The position numbers and the translations under genes were made by a program. A stretch of DNA of 64,000 nucleotides from JAJYSO01 sp964579505. Lineage in GTDB: Bacteria > Bacteroidota > Bacteroidia > Flavobacteriales > Flavobacteriaceae. Each line of letters begins with the position of its first letter. The first letter of the stretch is position 1. The DNA lies in assembly GCA_964579505.1 (NCBI GenBank), contig CAZOGC010000011.1, forward strand, positions 1-64,000. The letters run 5' to 3'. The notes under the pieces were generated by a model that did not search any database, was not told the origin of the DNA, and worked only from the letters and a program-made list of their open reading frames with translations. This document shows, in pieces, positions 25,166 through 34,792 of the stretch.

Positions 25166-25957
25166 ATGGCTAATGCATTAAGAGTGCCTACGATGCAAGA
25201 GTATGCAGCCGAAGGAAAAATGCCTGAAATATTATTTTGGGTAGGCTGTTCTTGTAGTTTTGATGATCGCGCAAAAAAAATAACCAAGGCTTTTGCCAAA
25301 CTGTTGAATAAAGCCGGGGTAGATTTTGCCGTTTTAGGCAGTGAAGAAAGTTGTACCGGAGATCCTGCAAAACGTGCCGGAAATGAGTTTTTATTTCAGA
25401 TGCAGGCCAAGATGAATATTGAGGTACTCAATGGGTACGGAATAAAAAAAATAGTAACAGCCTGCCCACACTGTTACAACACCATTCAAAATGAGTACCC
25501 GGAATTGGGGGGAGAATATGAGGTTGTTCATCATACACAACTGTTACAATTTTTATTAGAAGAAGGCAGATTGAAAGTAGAGGGTGGAAAATTTAAAGGG
25601 AAGAAAATCACTTACCACGACCCGTGTTATTTAGGACGGGCGAATGGTGAGTTTGAAGCCTCAAGAGATTTGTTGCGCAAGTTAGAAGTAGAATTAATTG
25701 AGATGAAAGACAACCGCAAGAACAGTTTGTGTTGCGGAGCAGGAGGGGCTCAAATGTTTAAAGAGTCTGAGAAAGGTGATTGGGAAATTAATGAAATGCG
25801 TATTGCACAAGCCCAACACACCGGCGCCGGAACAATTGTTACCGGTTGCCCTTTTTGTAATACCATGCTAGCCGACGGAATGACAAAACAAAAAACAGGA
25901 GAAAACCTGGCCATCAAAGATGTAGTTGAAATGATTGCTGAAGCCGAAGACTTGTAA
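25166..25957 (+). CDS. CCG-domain (HdrB/GlcF-like) Fe-S binding protein
   Basis: This 263-residue protein carries two cysteine-rich CCG-type domains: ACPHCYNTI with DPCYLGRANG in the middle, and LCCGAGGAQMF with GCPFCNTML near the end. This set binds iron-sulfur clusters in HdrB, GlcF and related redox subunits. It is a stand-alone subunit. In flavobacteria a larger Fe-S membrane partner is often encoded directly upstream, but here ung is upstream instead. A TATCTTTG -7 box at 25131-25138 suggests its own promoter. The redox partner and substrate are unknown. Confidence 0.85.
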   Translation: MANALRVPTMQEYAAEGKMPEILFWVGCSCSFDDRAKKITKAFAKLLNKAGVDFAVLGSEESCTGDPAKRAGNEFLFQMQAKMNIEVLNGYGIKKIVTACPHCYNTIQNEYPELGGEYEVVHHTQLLQFLLEEGRLKVEGGKFKGKKITYHDPCYLGRANGEFEASRDLLRKLEVELIEMKDNRKNSLCCGAGGAQMFKESEKGDWEINEMRIAQAQHTGAGTIVTGCPFCNTMLADGMTKQKTGENLAIKDVVEMIAEAEDL

Positions 25958-25966
25958 ATACTATTC

Positions 25967-26386
25967 ATGAATTTAATTAGCCTTAAGAAATTAGCTACCA
26001 ATTATATGCATATTTGGGATGCAGACTGTCAAGACCTGCTAGACCTTTATGCCGATGATTCTATTACTGTTCAATACACCCATTTTAAAGAAATAAATGG
26101 ACTATCGGCTTATAAAAACTTTTTAAAATCTACCTACCAAACTTTTCCGGATATCAAGATAACGTTGGGGGAGGTGCTTGTCAATAAAAAAGACGGTAAC
26201 GTTACTATCTTTTGGAAGTATACCGGTACTCACCAACAAAATACGCTATTTGGGGTAGAACCATCTGGTAAAGAAATTAGCGTAAACGGAATGACCGTAC
26301 TGAAGCTTAAAAAAGGAAAAGTAATTAGTGAAAAAGGAATTATAGACAACTTGAGTTTATTGATGCAACTCAATACTAAACAGTAG
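25967..26386 (+). CDS. NTF2/SnoaL-like fold protein
   Basis: This 139-residue protein has the order of an NTF2-like (SnoaL/ketosteroid-isomerase) domain: an N-terminal helix around NYMHIWDADCQDLLDLY, a DDSITVQY strand, and long C-terminal strands (DGNVTIFWKYTGTHQ, ISVNGMTVLKLKKGKV). It starts 9 bases after the Fe-S gene and is probably co-transcribed. The fold serves both enzymes and ligand binders. I see no clear catalytic pair, so no reaction can be assigned. Confidence 0.75.
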   Translation: MNLISLKKLATNYMHIWDADCQDLLDLYADDSITVQYTHFKEINGLSAYKNFLKSTYQTFPDIKITLGEVLVNKKDGNVTIFWKYTGTHQQNTLFGVEPSGKEISVNGMTVLKLKKGKVISEKGIIDNLSLLMQLNTKQ

Positions 26387-26438
26387 TATTTTTCGGTCTT
26401 TATATTCCTATTTTTGTTTACTTATAAAATATAAAAAT

Positions 26439-26921
26439 ATGCTTGTTGCCTTTGAAGAACTCCCTAAATCAGCTCGTGTTTGGGTCTATCAATCAAACAG
26501 ACCTTTTACAGAAGAAGAACTTCCTCAATTAAAAAGTGAACTCGAAAATTTTATCCATGAATGGACCGTTCATGGAGCCGATTTAAAGGCCGCATTTTCA
26601 ATTAAATACCGCCGGTTTATTGTGTTGGGCGTAGATGAAGATTTTGCTACTACAAGTGGCTGTTCTATAGACACTTCGATTCACTTTATTCAACATTTAC
26701 AAGAAACTTTTAAGATAGACCTGCTCGATAAAATGAATGTAACCTTTCGCCAAGGAGAATACATAGCCTACAAACCATTGTTAGACTTTAAAAAAATGGT
26801 GAAAGCTCGATCAGTTTCTCCAAAAACTGTTGTTTTTAATAACTTGGTAAATACCAAAGCTGAACTTGATGAATATTGGGAAATTCCGTTAGAAGAAAGC
26901 TGGCACAAAAGATTTTTATAA
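26439..26921 (+). CDS. Conserved flavobacterial protein (family often labelled 'ABC transporter ATPase')
   Basis: This 160-residue protein begins MLVAFEELPKSARVWVYQ and contains GCSIDTSIHFIQHLQ and NVTFRQGEYIAYKPL. I recognise this pattern from flavobacterial genomes, where homologues are often named ABC transporter ATPase. It has no Walker A, Walker B or ABC signature, so that name is not supported. It is soluble, has no signal peptide and is of unknown function. A TATTTTTG box at 26409-26416 suggests a promoter just upstream. Family genes tend to sit near the Fe-S gene found here two genes upstream. Confidence 0.8.
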   Translation: MLVAFEELPKSARVWVYQSNRPFTEEELPQLKSELENFIHEWTVHGADLKAAFSIKYRRFIVLGVDEDFATTSGCSIDTSIHFIQHLQETFKIDLLDKMNVTFRQGEYIAYKPLLDFKKMVKARSVSPKTVVFNNLVNTKAELDEYWEIPLEESWHKRFL

Positions 26922-27006
26922 TTTTTAGCCAATTCTATCGTTAATTTTTTAAGCTACGTTTTTGTTCATTATTTTAATGAACGCCCTTTTTATAACTCCT
27001 TATTTT

Positions 27007-29949
27007 ATGAAGAAAACCTTTCTAGCTATTATTTTTTTATGTGTTTTTTCTTTTGGGTATGCTCAACAAAAAACAGCAACTTATCCGTTGCGCACCACAG
27101 ATTCTTTAGCACAAAAACATTGGGTAGATAGTATTTATCAACAGATGACTGTAAAAGAAAGAATAGGGCAACTTTTTATGGTGTCTATCTTTTCTAATAA
27201 ACCGGCGAAGGAAACAAATTATATCAAAACACTGATTAAAAATTATCACATTGGAGGGGTCATTTTTTCTAAAGGGGGCCCGGTGCAACAAGCTCAATTA
27301 ACCAACACCTACCAAGCAGCTTCTAAGGTGCCGTTGCTTATTGGGCAAGATGCCGAGTGGGGCTTGGCCATGCGGTTGGATTCTACCTACGCTTTTCCGT
27401 GGAATATGACACTTGGTGCCATAACCAATAATCGGCTGATAGAACTGGTAGGCGCACAAATTGGGGCGCAGTGCAGCCGTATAGGCGTAACTATAAATTT
27501 TGCACCGGATGTAGATATAAATACCAACCCCAACAACCCTATTATTGGTAATCGTTCTTTTGGTGAGAATAGAGTGAACGTAGCCCAAAAAGGAATTGCT
27601 TTTATGAGAGGAATGGAAAGCGAAGGTGTTTTATCTTGTGCTAAACATTTTCCGGGGCATGGTGATACAAATGTAGATTCACACAAAGCGCTACCGGTTT
27701 TAAACTTTTCGACCAAAAGATTAGATAGTATAGAACTTTACCCGTTTAAAAAAATTACTTCAGCCGGAATTTCGAGCGTTATGATAGGGCATTTAGAGGT
27801 GCCGGCTTGGGATGCCAGACCACATCATCCGGCTTCTTTGTCTAAACCTATTATATCGGGTATTTTAAAGAAAAGACTAAATTTTCGCGGCCTTGTTATT
27901 ACCGATGCCTTAAATATGCGCGGGGTAGCCAATTATGACGATCCGGGTAAGACCAGTTTAGATGCATTTTTAGCCGGTAATGATTTATTGCTAATGCCTA
28001 GAAATGTTCCGTTGGCTGTAAAAAAGATGTTGAAGGCTTATAAAAAAGGAATCATCACCGAGAAACGGCTGGCACATTCGGTAAAAAAGATACTTCGCGC
28101 AAAATATAAAGTGGGACTCAATAATTTTAAACCTATTGAAACAACTCATCTGGTAGCCGATTTAAATACCTTACAAAATGACTTGCTCTATGCCAAATTA
28201 ATGGAAAATGCTATTACCGTAATTAAAAACAACAAAGCGGTGCTGCCCATTAAAAACTTAGCAGAGAAAAAAATTGCCTACGTTCATTTTGGAAATGTAT
28301 CCGGGGATGTATTTTATGGCATGCTGACAAAATATGCTAAGGTTGATAAGATTAAGGCAAATCATTTAAGTGATTTGATGGAAAAATTACAGTCGTATAA
28401 TCTTGTTATTATAGGACTTCATAAATCGAATGCTAATCCTTGGAAATCGTATAAGTTTACAGAAGAAGAGCTGGTATGGCTGCATCAAATAGCCTTAAAA
28501 CACCCCGTTATTTTAACCGTATTTACCAGTCCTTATGCTTTGTTAGACGTCCGAACGACGGCCAACATAGACGGAATTGTTATAGGCTATCAAAACAGTA
28601 AAATAGCTCAAGAAAAAACAGCCCAAGTTTTATTTGGCGCTATTGGTGCTAAAGGAAGATTGCCGGTATCTGCCGGAAAACAATTTCCGGTAGGCACGCA
28701 ATATATACTTAAACATATAGGTAGATTGTCTTACGGGCTTCCGGAAAGCGTAGGGTTGAGCTCACTTAAACTTAAAAAAGTAGATTCTATAGCTCAAATG
28801 GCTGTGGCAAAACAGATGACTCCCGGTATGCAGGTATTGGTGGCGCGAGAGGGAAAAGTTGTTTATCAAAAGAGTTATGGTTATGAAACGTATGCTAAGA
28901 AAATACCCATTAAAAATGATGCTATTTACGATTTAGCCTCTATGACCAAGGTCTTGGCTACGCTTCCATTATTAATGGAACTCCAAGAGCAGGGGGTACT
29001 TAAATTGAATATGAAATTTAAGAAGATACTACCCTTTTTAAAAGGAACAAACAAAGCCAATATAACTTTAAAAAAAGCGCTGAGCCATTATGCAGGCTTT
29101 CAAGCGTGGATACCTTTTTATAAAAAAACGCTTACAGAAGATGGGAAGCCATCGCCTAAATATTACAGAAAGCGAAAAGACTCAATATTTAGCGTAAAAG
29201 TGGCTGAAAATTTATACCTGCGTAAAGATTATCAAGATACTATTTATAAAATTATAGCGGAAAGTGATTTGCTTCCCAAAAAAGAATACAAATACAGCGG
29301 ATTACCCTTTTATCTATTTAAAAAGTATCTGGAAAAACATTATGGAGAAAATATGAATAAACTCACCCAAACGCATTTTTATGCTTCATTAGGGGCATAC
29401 CGTTTGGGATATTTGCCTTTAAAGCGGTTTTCTAAAAAAGAAATTGTGCCGGCAGAAATAGATACTTATTACAGACACCAAACTTTACGTGGCGATGTAG
29501 ACGATGAAGGGGCAGCCATGTTTGGGGGTATTAGTGGTAATGCAGGATTGTTTGGAAACGCCAATTCAGTAGCCAAGATGATGCAGCTATATTTAAATGG
29601 AGGTTACTATGGTGGTAAACGTTATTTTAAGGCTAAAACTATTCAAAAATTTAATACCTGTTATTATTGTGATGAAGATGTGCGTAGAGGACTAGGATTT
29701 GATAAACCTCAACTCAGCGGTCCCGGTCCCGCATCAGATTTGGCTTCAAGAGATAGCTTTGGACATACCGGTTTTACAGGAACCATAGCTTGGGCAGATC
29801 CCGATACCGGAATTGTATATGTATGCTTGTCAAATCGTATATATCCCGATCGGTCTAACCGCGATTTTATTACAGAAGATATTCGCACAAGAATACAAAC
29901 AGCCATCTATCAAGCTATTATTAAACCACTACCTAAAAAGTATTTGTAA
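27007..29949 (+). CDS. Fused GH3 beta-N-acetylhexosaminidase and serine-hydrolase (class C beta-lactamase-like) protein
   Basis: I chose the ATG at 27007 (MKKTFLAIIFLCVFSFGYAQ), which gives a clean signal peptide and 980 residues. The first half is a NagZ-type GH3 glycosidase, with the catalytic loop CAKHFPGHGDTNVDSHKALP and nucleophile region LVITDALNMRGV. A GH3 C-terminal domain follows. The last 380 residues form a beta-lactamase/D-aminopeptidase-like domain with the Ser-x-x-Lys motif SMTK, a Tyr motif in YKYSGLP, and HTGFTGT in place of KTG. The fusion probably trims peptidoglycan fragments in the periplasm, removing GlcNAc and acting on the peptide side. This fusion is known in Bacteroidota. 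The exact activity of the second domain is inferred. Confidence 0.92.
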   Translation: MKKTFLAIIFLCVFSFGYAQQKTATYPLRTTDSLAQKHWVDSIYQQMTVKERIGQLFMVSIFSNKPAKETNYIKTLIKNYHIGGVIFSKGGPVQQAQLTNTYQAASKVPLLIGQDAEWGLAMRLDSTYAFPWNMTLGAITNNRLIELVGAQIGAQCSRIGVTINFAPDVDINTNPNNPIIGNRSFGENRVNVAQKGIAFMRGMESEGVLSCAKHFPGHGDTNVDSHKALPVLNFSTKRLDSIELYPFKKITSAGISSVMIGHLEVPAWDARPHHPASLSKPIISGILKKRLNFRGLVITDALNMRGVANYDDPGKTSLDAFLAGNDLLLMPRNVPLAVKKMLKAYKKGIITEKRLAHSVKKILRAKYKVGLNNFKPIETTHLVADLNTLQNDLLYAKLMENAITVIKNNKAVLPIKNLAEKKIAYVHFGNVSGDVFYGMLTKYAKVDKIKANHLSDLMEKLQSYNLVIIGLHKSNANPWKSYKFTEEELVWLHQIALKHPVILTVFTSPYALLDVRTTANIDGIVIGYQNSKIAQEKTAQVLFGAIGAKGRLPVSAGKQFPVGTQYILKHIGRLSYGLPESVGLSSLKLKKVDSIAQMAVAKQMTPGMQVLVAREGKVVYQKSYGYETYAKKIPIKNDAIYDLASMTKVLATLPLLMELQEQGVLKLNMKFKKILPFLKGTNKANITLKKALSHYAGFQAWIPFYKKTLTEDGKPSPKYYRKRKDSIFSVKVAENLYLRKDYQDTIYKIIAESDLLPKKEYKYSGLPFYLFKKYLEKHYGENMNKLTQTHFYASLGAYRLGYLPLKRFSKKEIVPAEIDTYYRHQTLRGDVDDEGAAMFGGISGNAGLFGNANSVAKMMQLYLNGGYYGGKRYFKAKTIQKFNTCYYCDEDVRRGLGFDKPQLSGPGPASDLASRDSFGHTGFTGTIAWADPDTGIVYVCLSNRIYPDRSNRDFITEDIRTRIQTAIYQAIIKPLPKKYL

Positions 29950-30006
29950 TCGACTAAATGTAACCACTGAAAGCCGTACTTTTGTAACATATATATATAT
30001 TTTAAT

Positions 30007-31134
30007 ATGAAAATAGGGATTGTATGTTACCCTACCTTTGGAGGAAGCGGGGTAGTGGCCACTGAATTAGGAATGGAACTTTCTAGACGCGGTCACGAAG
30101 TTCATTTTATTACATATAAACAGCCTGTTCGTTTAGAACAACTCTCTTCAAATATTCATTTTCACGAGGTAAATGTGTCGCAATACCCGTTGTTTAGATA
30201 CCAGCCATACGAACTAGCGCTATCTAGTAAGTTGGTTAATATGGTAAAAAAACACAAAATAGAATTGCTGCATGTTCATTATGCAATTCCCCACGCGTAT
30301 GCGGGCTATATGGCCAAAAAAATGCTCCGCGAAGAAGGTATCCTAATCCCGATGGTAACCACTTTACACGGAACAGATATAACCTTAGTAGGCAATCATC
30401 CTTTTTATAAGCCGGCCGTAACTTTTAGCATTAACAAAAGCGATGTGGTAACTTCTGTTTCACAAAGTTTAAAAAATGATACGTTACGACTTTTTGATGT
30501 TAAAAAGGAAATAAAAGTCATTCCTAACTTTATCAATATAGAAAAACGTCATGATGCGGTGAGCGACTGTCAGCGCAGTACGATTGCTAATAAAGATGAA
30601 AAAATAATCACTCATATTAGTAATTTTAGAAAGGTAAAACGCACCGATGAGGTTATTCGTATTTTCTATAAAATTCAACAAAAACTAAAAGCTAAATTAC
30701 TTCTTGTAGGCGAAGGTCCGGAGATACAACCCAATAAAGACTTAGCTACCAAACTGGGCATACGTGATAAGGTGGTGTTTATGGGGGCAAGTAATGAGGT
30801 AAATAAAATTCTTTATTTGTCAGATTTATTTCTATTACCTTCAGAAACAGAGAGTTTTGGGTTAGCAGCCTTAGAGGCAATGGTAAATGAAACGCCGGTT
30901 ATTTCTACCAATGCCGGAGGGCTTCCTGAAGTAAATATAGAAGGAGTTTCAGGTATGTTGAGCCCGGTGGGTGCCGTAGATGAGATGGCTAAAAATGCAT
31001 TGTATATTTTGAATGATGAAAAGCGATTAAAGGCTTTTAAAGAAGGCGCCAGAAAAGAAGCGCAGAAGTTTGATATTAATAAAATCGTTCCACTTTACGA
31101 AGACGTGTACGAAGAAGCACTTTTTAATAACTAA
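30007..31134 (+). CDS. bshA: N-acetyl-alpha-D-glucosaminyl L-malate synthase BshA
   Basis: This 375-residue GT4 glycosyltransferase matches BshA, the first enzyme of bacillithiol synthesis, which joins UDP-GlcNAc to L-malate. The N-terminal Rossmann start is MKIGIVCYPTFGGSGVVATE, typical for BshA. HVHYAIPHAYAGYMAKKM and TTLHGTDITLVG follow. The GT4 donor site has the pattern SETESFGLAALEAM. Length is right. A TACTTTTG box at 29977-29984 lies 22 bases before the ATG, so it may have its own promoter. Other bacillithiol genes are not in the window. Confidence 0.93.
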   Translation: MKIGIVCYPTFGGSGVVATELGMELSRRGHEVHFITYKQPVRLEQLSSNIHFHEVNVSQYPLFRYQPYELALSSKLVNMVKKHKIELLHVHYAIPHAYAGYMAKKMLREEGILIPMVTTLHGTDITLVGNHPFYKPAVTFSINKSDVVTSVSQSLKNDTLRLFDVKKEIKVIPNFINIEKRHDAVSDCQRSTIANKDEKIITHISNFRKVKRTDEVIRIFYKIQQKLKAKLLLVGEGPEIQPNKDLATKLGIRDKVVFMGASNEVNKILYLSDLFLLPSETESFGLAALEAMVNETPVISTNAGGLPEVNIEGVSGMLSPVGAVDEMAKNALYILNDEKRLKAFKEGARKEAQKFDINKIVPLYEDVYEEALFNN

Positions 31135-31138
31135 AAAA

Positions 31139-31164
31139 CGCCTTATCAGCTATGTAATAAGGCG
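31139..31164 (-). terminator. Terminator between bshA and a convergent outer-membrane protein gene
   Basis: CGCCTTAT (31139-31146) pairs with ATAAGGCG (31157-31164). The T-run lies on the minus-strand side (A-run 31133-31138), so it mainly ends the outer-membrane protein transcript. It lies right after the bshA stop and may serve both directions. Confidence 0.6.
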
Positions 31165-31187
31165 CATTATAGTTGTGTAGTACCCGT

Positions 31188-31688
31188 TTAAAAACGATAC
31201 CTAACTCCAATGGCTAAATCGGGGCCAAAGCTGTTGTAAACACCGTAATCAGCTAAAATGATTTCTGGTCGAAAGTCTATAAAAACCTGAATAGGGACAT
31301 CAAAAAGATACTCTATTCCAATATTACCGGCAATAAGAGCAAAAGCACCATCGTCGGTATGTGGATGTTTATCAACATAGTAATCTTTAGCGTTTACGCT
31401 ACCTATACCTACACCGGCTCCGGCGTACCAATTAAAGCCGCCTTCAATATTCCATACCCATTGGTAAAGACCGGTAAGTTTAAAAGAACCAAAATTATGG
31501 TCGTTTCTAAACCCTAAATCAAATTCTAATCGATGGTTTCCATTTATATGATGCTGAAAGGAAACTTCAAGTCCATACCCATTTCCTCCGCCAAAACGGA
31601 GTCCCAAAGCGTTTTCCGAAATTTCTTGCGCTTGCCCTGTATAGGTAAAGCCAAACAAACAAACGATTGCTAAAATTACATTTTTCAT
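31188..31688 (-). CDS. Small outer-membrane beta-barrel protein
   Basis: I use the ATG at 31688, which gives a signal peptide (MKNVILAIVCLFGFTYTGQA) and 166 residues. The mature part alternates aromatic and polar residues in strands such as HRLEFDLGFRN and GFNWYAGAGVGIGSV and ends GPDLAIGVRYRF with a terminal Phe. That is the pattern of an eight-stranded OmpX/OmpW-like barrel. Function is not evident. It is a single gene convergent with bshA. Confidence 0.8.
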   Translation of the reverse strand: MKNVILAIVCLFGFTYTGQAQEISENALGLRFGGGNGYGLEVSFQHHINGNHRLEFDLGFRNDHNFGSFKLTGLYQWVWNIEGGFNWYAGAGVGIGSVNAKDYYVDKHPHTDDGAFALIAGNIGIEYLFDVPIQVFIDFRPEIILADYGVYNSFGPDLAIGVRYRF

Positions 31689-31839
31689 AGATTGATAGTA
31701 TTTATAAAATAGGAAACGCAAATATCATTAATATATTGAACGTGCATCGTTAATCCTGCGTTAATTTGAAGTGTTTATACTCTTTTATTTCTTAGAAACT
31801 CTGCTTACATTGTAGCTTTAAAACGAGGGCTCTGTGAAA

Positions 31840-34752
31840 ATGATTTTTGAAGCACTAAAAAGGCAGTTGCATGGTGATTTTCAATACGATGAACTAACCA
31901 AGCATATTTATGCAGTTGATGCATCCGTGTATAGAGAGGTACCCCTGGCGGTGGCCTATCCCAAAGATGAAGAAGATATTCAAAAACTAATCAATTTTTG
32001 TACTAAACACAAAACATCCCTTATTCCGAGAGCGGCAGGTACTTCTTTAGCGGGGCAATGTGTAGGTAATGGGATTGTGGTAGATACCTCTCGTTATTTC
32101 ACAGCGTTATTACACATCGATAAAATTCAAAAAACAGTTACACTTCAACCGGGAATTATTAGAGATGATTTAAACAGAAAACTAGCAAAATATGGATTGT
32201 TTTTTTCTCCTAATACCTCTACGTCTAATCGCTGTATGTTGGGGGGAATGGTTGGTAATAATTCTAGTGGAACTACCTCTATTAAATACGGAGTAACACG
32301 AGATAAGATACTAGAAATGCACTGTGTACTCTCTGATGGAAGTGCCGCTGTGTTTGGACCGTTGAGCAAAACGGATTTTATAAAAAAGACAAAACTCAAT
32401 TCATTAGAAGGAAAAATATATCAAGGAATTTACAAGCGACTTTCTGATAAAGAAACGCGAGAAGAACTTCTTAAAAATCTTCCCAAAGAGGAAATTCATC
32501 GTAGAAATACCGGATATGCAGCAGATGAATTACTTAAAAATGAAGTGTTTTCAGAACTTCCTCAGCAGTTTAATATGTGTAAGCTGTTGGCGGGTAGTGA
32601 AGGCACCTTGGCTTTTACCACGCAACTAACGCTAAAATTAGATGAATTACCGCCCCATAAATCGGCTATAGTGGCGGCTCATTTTAAAAGTGTAGAAGAT
32701 TGTTTGCGCGCAGTAGTACCGGTTATGAACCACGATTTGTACACCTGCGAGATGATGGATAAGATTATTCTAGACTGTACCAAAAGCAATTTAAAGTTTC
32801 GTGACTATCGTTTTTTTATTGAAGGTGATCCGCAAGCTGTATTGTTAATGGAACTGCGTGCAGATAGAGATGAAGATTTAGAGAATAAAGTAGAGAAACT
32901 CATACAAACGGTCAAAACACATACACAGAGTTATGCGCATCCGGTGCTGCGGGGAGAGGAACCGGCTATGGCTGTTGAATTGCGTAAAGCCGGATTAGGG
33001 TTGTTAGGAAATATGCAAACAGACCGTAAGGCGGTGGCTTGTATAGAAGACACAGCGGTGGCGCTGTCAGACCTGGCAGATTATATCTTAGAGTTTTCAG
33101 CGTTGACAAAAAAACACGGACAAGAGCTGGTTTATTATGCGCATGCGGGAGCCGGAGAATTGCATTTGCGACCCTTACTGAATTTAAAAAAATCAGCTGA
33201 TGTAAAACAGTTTCGGCAAATTACAGAAGACATTGTTCAATTAGTAAAAAAATATAATGGGTCATTAAGTGGAGAACACGGTGATGGGCGTGTACGTGCA
33301 GAGTTTATAGGCAGTATTGTAGGCAAGAAAAACATACTTCTCTTTGAAGAAATTAAGACGCTATTCGACCCTACTAATATTTTTAATCCGGGAAAAATTG
33401 TAAACCCGGTGAAAATGGATGCATCTTTTAGGTATGAGCCAGACCGAGAAGAACCGGAGGTACATACTCTGCTCAATTTTTCAGATGAGGGCGGTATGTT
33501 ATGCGCTGTTGAAAAATGTAATGGAACCGGGGCCTGTCGAAAAAGCGTTGAAACAGGAGGCACCATGTGTCCTAGCTATCGTGCTACTAAAAACGAAAAA
33601 GATTCTACTCGTGCACGCGCTAATGCTTTACGAGAGTTTATAACAAACTCGTCAAACCCCAACCGGTTTGACCATCAAGAACTCAAAGAGGTATTAGACT
33701 TGTGTTTGAGCTGTAAGGGCTGCAAAAATGAATGTCCATCTAATGTAGATATGGCTGTTTATAAGGCAGAATTTACCTATCAGTATCAAAAAATTCACGG
33801 AGCATCGCTACGGAGTAAGGTATTTGCCAAAAATCACACTTATAACCGGCTAGGAGCAGTAGCACCCGGATTGACCAATGCCTTTTTTAAAAATAGAATT
33901 ACTTCCGGGGTTATAAAAAAAATCCTGGGAGTAGCCCCACAACGGTCGTTGCCTTTGCTGTCTAAAAAGAGCTTGCGAAAAAAAATTGCATCGGGAGAGT
34001 GTAAACTTGTTCCGAAGAAGAAGATAAAATCGATTTATTTGTTTATAGATGAGTTTACCGATTATTTAGATACCGCCATTGGGGTAGATGCCATTCAATT
34101 ATTGGTGCACTTAGGATATGAAGTAAAAGTGGTGGCACACGAAGAAAGTGGGCGAAGCTATATTTCAAAAGGTTTTTTAGAAGAAGCCAAGCACTTGGCC
34201 AATAAAAACATTACTATTTTTAAGGATATTGTTACAGAAGAAAACCCGTTAATAGGCATCGAACCTTCTTCAATACTCACTTTTAGAGATGAATATTTGC
34301 GATTGGCAGACAATAGAGGAGAGGCAGAAAAACTGGCTAAAAATGTGTGGCTAATAGAAGAATTTATAGATGCAGAAATACAAGCCGGTGCTATTTGTTC
34401 TGATCAGTTTACAACGGCAAAAAAGACAGTGAAAATTCATGAACATTGCCATCAAAAGGCGATGTCAAATAGTATACATACTTTTAACATACTCAATCTT
34501 CCTAAAAATTACAAAGTCACTCTTATCCCGTCAGGTTGTTGTGGAATGGCCGGTAGTTTTGGGTATGAAAAAGAACATTATGCGGTGAGTATGCAAGTGG
34601 GAGAACAAACGCTATTGCCGGCTGTTCGGAAAACTGATAGCGGTACGCTTATTGCGGCTAATGGTACTAGTTGCCGTCATCAAATAAAGGATGGAACACA
34701 AAGAGAAGCCCAACACCCGGTTTCTATTTTGTGGAAGGCACTCAAAAAATAA
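31840..34752 (+). CDS. FAD-linked oxidase / Fe-S oxidoreductase fusion (GlcD-GlcF or YdiJ-like)
   Basis: This 970-residue protein joins two enzyme parts. The N-terminal half is an FAD-binding type 4 oxidase, with the PP-loop IPRAAGTSLAGQCVG and C-terminal segments GAGELHLRPLLNL and GSLSGEHGDGRVRAEF. The second half holds a ferredoxin-like region with two Cys groups (AVEKCNGTGACRK with MCPSY, and CLSCKGCKNECPS), then CCG-type motifs (EHCHQKAMS, SGCCGMAGSFG). Such fusions oxidise D-2-hydroxy acids such as D-lactate or D-2-hydroxyglutarate and pass electrons to quinone or another carrier. I chose the ATG at 31840 over a GTG two codons upstream. The substrate cannot be told from sequence. Confidence 0.9.
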   Translation: MIFEALKRQLHGDFQYDELTKHIYAVDASVYREVPLAVAYPKDEEDIQKLINFCTKHKTSLIPRAAGTSLAGQCVGNGIVVDTSRYFTALLHIDKIQKTVTLQPGIIRDDLNRKLAKYGLFFSPNTSTSNRCMLGGMVGNNSSGTTSIKYGVTRDKILEMHCVLSDGSAAVFGPLSKTDFIKKTKLNSLEGKIYQGIYKRLSDKETREELLKNLPKEEIHRRNTGYAADELLKNEVFSELPQQFNMCKLLAGSEGTLAFTTQLTLKLDELPPHKSAIVAAHFKSVEDCLRAVVPVMNHDLYTCEMMDKIILDCTKSNLKFRDYRFFIEGDPQAVLLMELRADRDEDLENKVEKLIQTVKTHTQSYAHPVLRGEEPAMAVELRKAGLGLLGNMQTDRKAVACIEDTAVALSDLADYILEFSALTKKHGQELVYYAHAGAGELHLRPLLNLKKSADVKQFRQITEDIVQLVKKYNGSLSGEHGDGRVRAEFIGSIVGKKNILLFEEIKTLFDPTNIFNPGKIVNPVKMDASFRYEPDREEPEVHTLLNFSDEGGMLCAVEKCNGTGACRKSVETGGTMCPSYRATKNEKDSTRARANALREFITNSSNPNRFDHQELKEVLDLCLSCKGCKNECPSNVDMAVYKAEFTYQYQKIHGASLRSKVFAKNHTYNRLGAVAPGLTNAFFKNRITSGVIKKILGVAPQRSLPLLSKKSLRKKIASGECKLVPKKKIKSIYLFIDEFTDYLDTAIGVDAIQLLVHLGYEVKVVAHEESGRSYISKGFLEEAKHLANKNITIFKDIVTEENPLIGIEPSSILTFRDEYLRLADNRGEAEKLAKNVWLIEEFIDAEIQAGAICSDQFTTAKKTVKIHEHCHQKAMSNSIHTFNILNLPKNYKVTLIPSGCCGMAGSFGYEKEHYAVSMQVGEQTLLPAVRKTDSGTLIAANGTSCRHQIKDGTQREAQHPVSILWKALKK

Positions 34753-34792
34753 CAATCCCTGAAGGAGTAAACTAACCATAAAACTATGTAAA

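Noticed and set aside
29989..30003. Alternating AT tract before bshA
   Set aside because: It is a short low-complexity stretch with no repeat units beyond two bases, and is probably part of an A/T-rich leader.
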